Source of the DNA: Misgurnus anguillicaudatus | Lineage: Eukaryota; Chordata; Actinopteri; Cypriniformes; Cobitidae | Direction: 5' to 3' | DNA: 64,000 nt | Assembly: GCF_027580225.2 (NCBI RefSeq) | Contig: NC_073346.2 | Location: 12,054,001-12,118,000 of the forward strand | Part shown: positions 34,791 to 44,815 of the stretch, piece by piece | How positions within the stretch are numbered: the first letter of the stretch is position 1 | Layout: each line of letters begins with the position of its first letter | Made by a program: the position numbers and the translations under genes | Notes under the pieces: generated by a model | Databases searched by the model: none | The model's input: the letters and a program-made list of their open reading frames with translations, nothing else | Told to the model about the DNA's origin: nothing

Positions 34791-35483
34791 AGATCTTTAC
34801 TTCTGTTCAGAAGATAAACAAAAGTCTTAAGAGTTTGAAACGACATGATGGTGAGTAAATGATGACATAATTGTCTTATTTAGGTGTATTAGCAGCACTC
34901 TAGAAGTGCATATCTGCACCACATCTGGTGGTCTTCAGCCTACAGTATCACATCAGCAGACAGACCGCAGCATATTTAGTATTAATGACAAACGTGCTCA
35001 TTCTGAAATCTAAATAAATAATCATACTTTGTACCGTATCTGCATGCAATAATTTGCTGGTTTTATGTTATCTAAACTTACAAGTTACCTCAACTTATTT
35101 AGAGAAATAACGCTGACCGTGTAGCTGAATGTCAAAAAAAAACTTTATTTATACCCGTGTCATTATCAGAACGCAGCAGACACACTCACCTTAACGGTTT
35201 TTTATAAATCCATTTTCCTGCCAGATTAAACATAAACATTGCAAATGACACCAGAATTAACAGTTCATTTACGTACACATATCCTAAAAATAATCTTGCG
35301 TGACTGATACGCTGTAAAGCGGGTGAATTTAAAACATGATTTTGAATGGAAGTCAATGACGCCGTCTGCTGGTTGGGTATACCAAGATGGCGGCTCGAAT
35401 CTGCGCTGGCTTCACCTCACGCTGTTATGTTAAGCGTTCTATGCGCAATCCAGTCATTTATATAGATCAGTGAGTGGAACGCA

Positions 35484-35925
35484 CCCCAGACAAGCGCCGC
35501 TGAAACACTGCGTCTGATTATCTTCTTGTTTTTTTAACAGCGGTTGGCATCCAGATTAATGGTGCCTTACCGCCACCTTCTGTTCTGGGGTTCTGGTTCA
35601 ATGAGCTGTCAATCAAAATCTCATGAGCCAATAAGAGTGAACCGCTGTTAAGCCCGCCCCTCACGAGAGGTTTGTATAAAAATGGCGAACGTAAATTTGA
35701 CGAAAAATTGGAAAGCGAAAACGAAAACACTGGCCACACATTCAAAACTATGTTTAGTGAACCTTAGAAAACCATAAACAAAGAATGCAGTATATTTAAA
35801 GATGATGTTAATTTTTTGATAGTTGATTGTTTTATATTCAAAGTGTTTTTATCTTTATCAATGTATATTTTTGTTCGTTTTTGCAAAAGTTTCATTTGGC
35901 ACAAATCTAATTCCATACTGCTCCA
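35484..35925 (-). repeat. Right arm of a long inverted repeat
   Basis: Reverse complement of the 32190-32603 arm with small indels. It carries the mirrored CCAAT (35628-35632) and CCCGCCCCTC (35653-35662) words. Between the arms lie about 2.9 kb. Confidence 0.85.
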
Positions 35926-36583
35926 TCTCCCACATCTGCACAATGGAGACGGACAAGGATGGGAAGTAATAATGTATAAAAATGTATAATGGAGGATATA
36001 AAATGTTAGATATCATGTACTACATAGACTTATTTGTGTTTATGACATAGCCTATGACTGAAGTTTATAATTGATTATCATTATATGAGATTCAATCCCT
36101 CATCATTAACAAACTTCACACACAATAGATGTCCCATCTAAAGCAATCAAATAAACTTAGAAACACTTTTACATTTTAAGATTTAAGACAACTGTCTGTG
36201 TGATGTTATCTTAAGATGTTATTTAAGACAGTGTTTTGAATTTGTCTATGTATTTTATAAGAACATCTTTAAGGAAAAAACACTGTTTTTAGAAATGCTG
36301 TTATTGTTCTGTGTTGCTAACTTTCTCTAAGCCTATTTCACATAGAGAAATAACATGTTCTGTACAGAACTCATTTGACTTTGGACAGCGGTGTAAGTTC
36401 ACCCAGCTAATATTTGTTTAACATCCCTGCGAGAACAGATTGAGTCCGGAACCACAAGAAAACTTAAAACCGCAATCATACAAACCATAGAATTTTAAAG
36501 CACTAACAAACACAACATTTTAGCTAGCATGTTGTTACCTGAAAATCCTTCTTTAGGTTGGATGTCGAGTAAGTTACTAAAAG
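35926..36583. other. Intergenic, nothing recognised
   Basis: AT-rich sequence with no supported exon or repeat boundary. Confidence 0.4.
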
Positions 36584-36876
36584 CAACGCTCATCCGGCAA
36601 GATTTCACGAGATTTTGGCCGTAGCTGTATCCCTTCTAGCCACAACGCCCTACGTGGCACCCCTATCCAGGATTTAGATCTCTCCTTATATGAAGCGCCC
36701 AATTCATTAGCTTAATCAAAAATTGGAGATGTATCTTATAGTAACAAGCTTATGAGTAAAATGTTTTACATCAGGGAGACAGCTAAAACATCATAAGGGG
36801 CGCCAGTAGGACTGTTGTGGCTAGAAGGGATACAGCTACGGCCAAAATCTCGTGAAATCTTGCTGGATGAGCGTTG
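36584..36876. mobile_element. Foldback MITE with ~60-bp arms
   Basis: The left arm CAACGCTCATCCGGCAAG, ATTTCACGAGATTTTGGCCG, TAGCTGTATCCCTTCTAGCC is mirrored by GGCTAGAAGGGATACAGCTA, CGGCCAAAATCTCGTGAAAT and CTTGCTGGATGAGCGTTG on the right. 293 bp, no coding; TSD not clear. Confidence 0.85.
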
Positions 36877-37951
36877 TTTTTATCCGAATCCTGCCTGATC
36901 CTTCCCCTAAACCTCAGAGCCCTTTGTTAAGAAGAGAGTTCTGACAGCGGAAGTCCATTAAGGTCGACCTTGTCGTGATTCATGAAAGAGCTAGTTCCTG
37001 GAAGCTCAGTGAGCCATTTAAATACTACATACAAGAGCTGTGATTTTTCATAATAGTCAATAAATGCATTAATTTACAATATTTATATATCACACCAATT
37101 ATGTGTAAGTAGTGTTTTTTATGTAGTTCTATCAAGAATGTTTTGACAAATAAAACTAGGAAGGTATGGTGCTGCTGGTATGGATCTTATTAACGTGTTT
37201 TACAGTGCAATTACTTTAAAATGCACGTGTAGCATGTAAACTCATAATGTTTTATGCATGGTTATATGACTATGTGCTGTTTGTGTATGTTTTTCGACTG
37301 ATAAAAAAGATTCATAAGGCATGTTTATTTTATTGTAAATTAGCCTATAATAATACCCCTGGCTCAGTGTCATCTTTTTGTTGTTAATATGAACATATGA
37401 TTGGATATGCCATATTCATCACTTTCAGTTATTATGAATCCCTCAATGTATTAATATTAGGGCTGTCAATCATTTAAAATATTTAATCTCTGTCCTGGAA
37501 GTGGGGAAAAAGTTTCATACTCAACTGTGCCATTGACATAGATATAAGAGATAATAAAACCCATAGCCATGGTTTACTGGACATGGCTTATCTAAAATGC
37601 ATGTTTGAGCTGCCTTTAAAAAAATATTGCACTGACATATCTTAATATAAGATATCTGTGCTAGTTTTGTCTCATCAAGATGCACACAAGTATTGCTTTT
37701 TGTTATGTTTGTTTGTAAAAAATAACTAAAAATAACTGTCCCAAAATAACTAAGGCTTAGTCCTGGGTTAATCTGAACCTGGGATACTGCCCCATAGAGA
37801 TTTAAAACACTTTCAATTTCAGATTTAACACATTTTTTTAAATTAATACTACATGTATGACCTGGTATTTCTGGTATACTTTTCAACTTGTTTATGGAGA
37901 TTGTATTTTATAAGCTTGATCATGGTTGCTGTGATTTAAGACTATATTTAA

Positions 37952-38445
37952 CTCTTTCCCCGCCAGCGTTTTAAAAAAAAGTTGCCAGCCAGCGCCAGCA
38001 TTTTTCATGATTTTTACAAAAGTTTAATGCCTTCCAGAAAATGTTTAATATAAATATAATTTAAATATAATTAAATATAATAAACAAACAATATATAAGA
38101 ACAGACCCTCTGCTTTCAAAAAAAAAAAAAAAAAAAATCCTGCCTTCATTAGTTCTCTTTTTATCACTTCTCAAATATGGGCAGGTTTCTTCAAAAAACA
38201 GCCAATTTTGAGCAAAAAGCTGAGATAATTCCATTTTTGTGAAGGACTTTTGATAGAGATCAGATGCAGAGTGAACTTTAAAACATACACGGAGTTCTTT
38301 CTCTTTCACGTGAGGTGCTACTTCCGGGTTGTATAAGTTGGTGGATAATAATTGGCGGTATTGCAGAAAGCTGGAAATTCTCGTCATTGGCAGGGAAGCG
38401 TTTTCTCTTAATTGACGAGTTTTCTCGTCAATGGCGGGGAAAGAG
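37952..38445. mobile_element. piggyBac-like MITE (CTCTTTCCCCGCCA termini)
   Basis: Flanked by TTAA at 37948-37951 and 38446-38449. The left end CTCTTTCCCCGCCAGCG pairs with the right end ATGGCGGGGAAAGAG. Subterminal CTCGTCAAT/ATTGACGAG words repeat near the right end. A (A)21 run lies at about 38117. An abundant fish MITE type; no coding. Confidence 0.9.
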
Positions 38446-39169
38446 TTAAGGCACTAACAACTGTCGAGAGGGCATTATTGTTGCGCAAAAGTACAGATGA
38501 AGATTATGCACGAGCGCACCACAAACCTCTCCCCTCGAAAGTTTAATTTGCCTTTGCACAAAACTGGACACACGCTCTCAGATACTGTATGCCCTGAGCT
38601 CTTTATATGCATGGAGTGTTCATGGGAATTGTAGTTTTGAGTGTCGCACCGCGCATTGTTTATTTTTACATGTGGTTTTTAAGAAAACTACAATAAGAAA
38701 AATTATATTCAACCTGCCAAAGTGGCTAGAAGGAGTAGCTGTCTTACCCACCACCACAGAAATCTACTGCATTTGTTGATGGGTGTTGATTTCAAGGTCT
38801 GCGCACAGTGTTTACTTTATCTGGGTGTTCTGACTGACACGTCATTTTGGTCCCCTTCAGAAGATCAGTGGGTAGGCCTATTCAAATTATAAAAAAAGTT
38901 TCAGATAAACAGTTTTATTCGCGTGTTTAGCTAAGAAGATAAATAAAACACATAATTCACTTAGTGCCCCCTCCTGTAGTGCGATGTGATTACTATTAAT
39001 CACCCATTTACTGACGCTTTGACTCAGAAAGGCACAGTACTTGCAACATGTGACAAGTGCTGGAATGCGAGAAAAAATGCAGTGTGAGGCAGCCACAAGT
39101 GCACCTAGTGCGAGTGTTGCGGCTTTCCGTCAAGTGTTAACCCTTCACCCCATGTGCATGTATCATAAG
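38446..39169. other. Intergenic, nothing recognised
   Basis: No gene or bounded repeat supported up to the LTR element at 39170. Confidence 0.4.
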
Positions 39170-39366
39170 TGTCACATAATGTGCTCATATACCTTTAAGG
39201 GCGTTCTGCTACGTCTCTACTGACGTATGCACGTTATAAGTGTTGACGTAGAACGCACACGGAAATCTCTAATGTTTACTGCTTGCATGTATGTTAGCTG
39301 CACGTTGAATCAAAATAAAAGTATTCGTAGAGTTTAAGACTCAAGTGGACATTCGAATTCTTGACA
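39170..39366 (+). repeat. 5' LTR of the 3.2-kb gypsy element
   Basis: Begins TGTCACATAATGTGC and ends ATTCTTGACA. It differs from the 3' LTR by about four substitutions and one 4-bp indel (TTCG extra in the 3' copy), so the insertion is fairly young. AATAAA near 39317 could serve polyadenylation. Confidence 0.95.
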
Positions 39367-39405
39367 TGGTGTCAGAAGCGTTTGACGGACACATTGCTTC
39401 TTCGA

Positions 39406-40188
39406 ATGATGGCCAAGTTTAATCCTCCGGAAAGTTTCGCTTTTGATCGCCCAAACGAATGGGCCGACTGGACACAGCGTTTTCGGCTGGCCACAAAACT
39501 GAATAAAAAAGACGGCGAAGTTCAGGTCAGTTCGCTAATCTATGCCATGGGGCCTGAGGCTGAAAATATCTTTAAGTCTTTCACCTTTGAAACGGAGGCG
39601 GATGAGAAGAATATCGACGTTGTGTTGGGAAAATACGACGCATACTTCTATCCTAAACGCAATGTGATTCACGAGCGTGCCTGTTTTCACCAGAGATCAC
39701 AGAGACCCGGTGAGAAAGCTGAAATATTTATCAGAGCCCTGTACGAGTTATCAGAACATTGTGACTTTGGTGTCAATAGAGACGAACACATCCGTGACCG
39801 TATTGTTGTGGGCATTTTAGACAAAGACCTGTCACGTAGATTGCAATTAATGGCTGATCTAACACTTACCCAAACCATTACAACTGTTCGCCAGTCTGAG
39901 GAGGTCACACTCCAAGTTCACCAGCAGGGTGAGTCACGTGCAGCGCTACAGGAAATCCGCGGAAGAGGACTAGGCAAAGGAAAAACCAAGTGGAAACCTA
40001 AAAAGAGAGAAAATGATTATAGAGACCCAAAATGTGGAAAATGTGGAAAATTAAGACACAGAGAACCGGAAAGGTGCCCAGCCTTGAACTCTACATGCAA
40101 TAAATGTAAAAAGGTGGGTCACTGGGAAAAGAAATGTTACAGTAAATCAGTCAGAGAAGTGACAGAGACGGTTTCACAAACACCATAA
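39406..40188 (+). CDS. Gag-like protein of Ty3/gypsy element
   Basis: 260 codons from ATG 39406 (a second ATG follows at 39409) to TAA 40186-40188. It begins MMAKFNPPESF, has a capsid-like region (WADWTQRFRLATKL, then a conserved RACFHQRSQ stretch), and ends with two zinc-knuckle-like motifs. The first, CGKCGKLRHREPERC, is irregular; the second, CNKCKKVGHWEKKC, is a standard CX2CX4HX4C. Gag packages the element RNA into particles in the cytoplasm. The upstream frame back to 39361 crosses the LTR and primer site and is not part of the protein. The frame is undamaged although pol is not. Confidence 0.9.
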   Translation: MMAKFNPPESFAFDRPNEWADWTQRFRLATKLNKKDGEVQVSSLIYAMGPEAENIFKSFTFETEADEKNIDVVLGKYDAYFYPKRNVIHERACFHQRSQRPGEKAEIFIRALYELSEHCDFGVNRDEHIRDRIVVGILDKDLSRRLQLMADLTLTQTITTVRQSEEVTLQVHQQGESRAALQEIRGRGLGKGKTKWKPKKRENDYRDPKCGKCGKLRHREPERCPALNSTCNKCKKVGHWEKKCYSKSVREVTETVSQTP

Positions 40189-40191
40189 AGA

Positions 40192-41843
40192 GTGAAAGAG
40201 AAAGAGTGTTTGGCGAGTGTCTGGGCCTGTGAGAGATTTGAAAAGTCCCTGTGTGGCCTTGAGAGCTTTAAATTGGTCACAGACCACAAACCCCTGGTGC
40301 CACTCATGAATCAGAAAGACCTGGATAACGTGCCAATACGGTGCCAAAGACTACTCATAAGACTTATGAGATTTAAACCGATGGCTGAATACGCACCAGG
40401 AAAGACCCTAACAGTGGCCGACACACTCTCACGGAGTCCACTACAGTGTCTGGAACAAGAGACTGACACTCATCCAGACGTAGCGTGCTACATAGCAGCC
40501 GTCGTGGACACCATGCCTTCAACTCCACGTAGACTTGAGGCCATAAAGGCAGCTACAGCAGCCGACTGTAACCTACAATTGGTGTTGCAGTACATAAAGT
40601 CAGGGTGGCCAGAGTACATAGGCCAAGTACCAGCAGCAATCAGGGAGTTTTTCCCCATGAAAGCTGAACTATCTGAATGCGATGGAATTATCATCAGAGG
40701 CAGCCGTATGGTGATTCCAGATGTGCTAAGAACAGACATCCTGAACCGAATACACGACGGGCACCAGGGTTTGACTAAGTGTAGAGAGCGAGCCCATGCG
40801 TCGGTATGGTGGCCCGGCATTTCATCAGAAATTCAACAAAAAGTCCAATCATGTCAGGTGTGCCGTGAGATAAAACCCAGCCAGCGGAAAGAACCTCTCA
40901 TCTCTACCCCTCTACCGGACCAACCTTGGAAGAGACTCGCTATGGACCTGTGCGATCATAACAAACACACTTACCTTGTTGAATCAGACTACTTTTCCCG
41001 GTTCCTGGAAATACTTCACCTGCGAACAACCACTGCTTCACAGATAATCTTGAAATTAAAGGCCGTGTGTTTGCTAGATTTGGTTGTCCAGATGAGGTCG
41101 TGTCCGACAATGGGCCCCAATTTTCATGCAAGGAATTTAAAGACTTTGCGAAAGAGTTCGACTTCACACACATCACCTCGAGTCCACACAACCCTCAAGG
41201 GAATGGACATGCAGAGAGAGGTGTTCAAACTGCTAAAAGAATTTTGAAGCAGAAAGACCCTCTGCTCGCCCTCATGTGTTTTCGGTCAACCCCTTGCCCC
41301 TCCACAGGGGTGAGCCCGGCAGAGTTACTCATGGGTCGAAAGATAAAAACAACTCTCCCAGCATTGGAGGTAAACTTACAGTCCCAATGGCCTGATCTGG
41401 AAACTGTCAGACGTAAGGACGCTTTGGAAAAGGGAAAACAAGCATTCTACTTTAATCGGCCCCACGGAACTAGGCCTTTGCTGCCTTTAAAGCCTGGTGA
41501 TCCTGTCCTCATGAAGCTGGACCATCAGAAAGCCTGGAAAACACCTGCCGTTGTCTCAGGAGACAGCGTCACACCACGCTCCCTTGTCATTGAAACACCC
41601 CAGGGAGCAACCCTGAGAAGCAACCGGCGTCACTTGCAGCATGTTCCTTCAGCGGCCGAGACCACACTCCCTCTAGCCTCAGATGGACTACAACGGGAAG
41701 TTACAATACAGCAGCCCGACCCTGTGGTCTCACCTGATGCTGCATCACCAAACCTCAGTATCAAAACGCCAGACACCCAGACTGGACTGTTCCATACCCG
41801 GTCTGGTAGACTAAGTAAACCTGTCGAAAGGTTGAATTTATAA
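40192..41843 (+). pseudogene. Pol remnant: RNase H end and integrase, frameshifted
   Basis: The first frame (40192-41247) opens three bases after gag, inside the RNase H domain (LVTDHKPLVPLM, ADTLSRSP). It passes the H-H-C-C zinc region (HDGHQGLTKCRERAH, CQVCREIKP) and the start of the integrase core (ESDYFSRF), then loses frame near 41050. The second frame (41067-41843) carries the rest of the core (VVSDNGPQF, NPQGNGHAERGVQ) and a C-terminal tail ending at TAA. Protease, RT and the first part of RNase H are missing altogether, a deletion of roughly 1.5 kb compared with a complete gypsy pol. Integrase made from this copy is not expected to work. Confidence 0.9.
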
Positions 41844-42157
41844 AAAAAAATATATATATATATCACAGGTTCACTGTGAAAATGTGGCTATTGTGTTTAT
41901 ATGTTTAGCCAGGGACTGTGGGGTGGACTAGAGGGACATTAAGGGAAATGTTCAAGGATCCTGTGAAGAGAGCTGATGTTCTAATGTTTGTTAATATGAT
42001 GCGTAGTGTTATGTCTGATGAGTTAAGTCAACAGACACAAGTGACTTACTGCTTAATCAAACGTTATACCTTTTGAATGTTTGGTCATAGGAACAGTTAG
42101 GATTTGTTTTGCATTACTGTTTGTCCTCAGAAAAAAAGAAAAACTTAAAAGGGGAGA

Positions 42158-42358
42158 TGTCACATAATGTGCTCATATACCTTTAAGGGCGTTCTGCTAC
42201 GTCTCTACTGACGTATGCACGTTATGAGTGTTGACGTAGAACGCACACGGAAGTCTCTCATGTTTACTGCTTGCATGTATGTTAGCTGCACGTTGAATCA
42301 AAATAAAAGTATTCGTAGTTCGAGTTTAAGACTCAAGTGGACATTCGAATTCTTTACA
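42158..42358 (+). repeat. 3' LTR of the 3.2-kb gypsy element
   Basis: Matches 39170-39366 and ends ATTCTTTACA; followed by the ATAAG target duplication. Confidence 0.95.
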
Positions 42359-42684
42359 ATAAGGGCATTGTATACTTTTTTCCGCGTCTGCATCCAGCTC
42401 AGAAAAGACAATGGTGTGTGTGTGCAAACGCTGTCTATTGCCTTTGTGTTATTGTTTGTACAGGGCCCCCATGGGTCCTTGAAATCCTTGAATAATCCGT
42501 GAATCTGGGGAGGGAAATTCAAGGCCCTGGGAAGTTTTTGAAAACATACATACATAGGTCATTGAAAGTGTTAAAAGTTTTCTGAAAAAAAGTATTATCC
42601 CATAGGATAATTTCATAAAAATTCTTTTTTTAAGCACACATGCTAAACAGTTTGCTTTAAATGCTTATATCTTCTGTATGCGAA

Positions 42685-44815
42685 TGTCACACCCCGGGGG
42701 CGGACCCGAATATGCTACTGGGCCACACCCCTCTTAACTCTTCCACCTCGAGGAGTTTCCCCAAGACCACCCCAATGACCAGACAGACGAGTATACTATA
42801 ATTAAAACAAGCTTTATTAAATATTTAAAAAGGGGAAAGGGGGAAGGGGAAAAGGGAACTTTAAAACTAATGTGGCTCTTCTTTGCCTCCAGGGCCACTT
42901 GGGGAAAAGACTGGGGGCCGGGGCTCTGGCCCAGCAACCCGTGGCGCGCTCCGCTTCTCCTGGAGGCAGAATCGAGCACAGTCAGACCAGGGCAAACACT
43001 CCACTGATGCTCGCCGCACCGGGGGATCCTCGTTCCCACACGGAGCTTCACTGGTTCAGGTAAGTAGTTAAGTGCCGGGGGATCCTCGTTCCCACACAGA
43101 GCTCCACTGGTTCAGGTAGGTAGTCGCTACAAGCACAGAACAGGTTTATTCCACAGGTTGCGTTACTCACAGTGCCGGGGGATCCTCGTTCCCACACGGA
43201 GCTCCACTGGTTCAGGTAGGTAGTCGCTACAAGCACAGAACAGGTTATTCCACAGGTTGCGTTACTCACAGTGCCGGGGGATCCTCGTTCCCACACGGAG
43301 CTCCACTGGTTCGGGTAGGTTGTTGCTATAAGCACAGAACAGGTTATTCCACAGGTTGCGTTACTCACAGTGCCGGGGGATCCTCGTCCCCACACGGAGC
43401 TCCACTGGTTCAGGTAGGTAGTCGCTACAAACACAGAACAGGTTATTCCACAGGTTGCGTTACTCACAGTGCCGGGGGATCCTCGTTCCCACACGGAGCT
43501 CCACTGGTTCAGGTAGGTTGTTGCTATAAGCACAGAACAGGTTATTTCACAGGCTGCGTTACTCACAGTGCCGGGGGATCCTCGTTCCCACACGGAGCTT
43601 CACTAGTTCAGGTAGGTAGTTGCTCCAAGCACAGAACAGATTATTCCACAGGTTGCGTTACTCACAGTGCCGGGGGATCCTCGTTCCCACACGGAGCTCC
43701 ACTGGTTCAGGTAGGTTGTTGCTATAAGCACAGAACAGGTTATTTCACAGGCTGCGTTACTCACAGTGCCGGGGGATCCTCGTCCCCACACATAGCTCCA
43801 CTGGTTCAGGTAGGTTGTTGAGTGCCGGGGGATCCTCGTTCCCACACAGAGCTCCACTGATTCAGGTAAGTAGTAGACGAAGCTCTCGTTGTCACACCCC
43901 GGGCACAAGGCTTGATTTTCTCTCTCTCCCTACAGGATTCAGGCCGCAACAGATGTCACCATCTCGTGTCTCGTCGGAGGCTGGGCAGTTCGAACGCTAC
44001 AAGCAAAGCATACGCACAGCAAGTCAAGCGTAAACACCATCAATCAGTGAAACTCACCCACAGCACTCCTATACCACGTCACGTGAATTTTAGATCGTCC
44101 TTGCCACCTGACCACGACGACCTCGAGAGATTGGTTGGGCAACAACTGGATCACACAAAGGAGAGAGAGATGTATGGTATTCACAGGCCCGGCGTGTCGG
44201 TTATCACTTCCCTGGCTCACCTGCACTTCCTCTTCCCCACAGGGCCACTGGCTTACTGGCGGCGGTGCTTCGTCCGTGCTTCTGGTCAACCGCGGCTCAC
44301 CCACGCTCTCCTCTCCAGTGGGGCCAGGGACCTCACGAAACACAAGAACACACACCAGGGTAATTCTTCATACAAGGCATTTGCAGAGAAGTATCACAGC
44401 GGTTACTCACGCTTGGTTGCCAATAACCTCGGTTCACGGTGCTCTTGATGGCTCTATGTCCACTCCTTCTCACGTAAACTCCACACTATCCCTTCGTCCG
44501 CTGACTGTCTCTTACTCTCTTCCCCAGGAGAGCAATCCGACCAGCGTGGTCCGTCTGCAAAGCAGCAACACAACGTACACAACGTATACCACAAAACACA
44601 CCGTTTGATGTCTGCAAGGTGTTTTTATACTCTGACTCTTCTCCTTGTCAGCCTATTAACAACCGCTGTGTTAATTTGCCCCACCTGAGCGTGATCAGGC
44701 TTAATTTGACTTCGGGGAAACCCCGGAAATGCAATGTGGAAGCCGGATTCCGCCTGTCGTCCAAATAAGATGTGGAAGCTGGGTTCCGCCCGTCGTTCAT
44801 TTAAAACGTCACCTG
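42685..44815 (-). repeat. 3' LTR (minus-strand sense) of the 9-kb gypsy element
   Basis: 2,131 bp, about 200 bp longer than its partner because it carries two more units of the internal minisatellite. The end inside the element is AACGTCACCTG, shared with the other LTR; the five or so terminal bases TGTCA expected there are replaced by the end of pol. Confidence 0.9.
43018..43880. repeat. LTR minisatellite, ~99-bp unit, about 10 copies
   Basis: Each unit carries GTGCCGGGGGATCCTCG, then CCACACGGAGCTCCACTGG, TTCAGGTAGGT, AGCACAGAACAGGTTATT and GGTTGCGTTACTCACA. First and last units are shortened. On the minus strand the array stays open with a 33-residue period (43048-43593 and 43603-43908). 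Confidence 0.95.

Larger units (their letters stand above)
39170..42358 (+). mobile_element. Ty3/gypsy LTR retrotransposon, internally deleted, 5-bp TSD
   Basis: 3.19 kb bounded by LTRs of 197 and 201 bp, with the 5-bp TSD ATAAG at 39165-39169 and 42359-42363. The primer-binding site TGGTGTCAGAAGCG (39367-39380) follows the 5' LTR directly and complements the 3' end of vertebrate tRNA-Leu at 13 of 14 positions. A purine tract AAAAGGGGAGA precedes the 3' LTR. Gag is intact, but protease and reverse transcriptase are absent; only part of RNase H and the integrase remain, and that frame is broken. Confidence 0.95.

Noticed and set aside
43048..43593. 181-codon minus-strand open frame over the LTR array as a protein gene
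   Set aside because: It is the periodic reading of a 99-bp minisatellite without ATG context, domain or conserved start. Kept only as an observation about the array.
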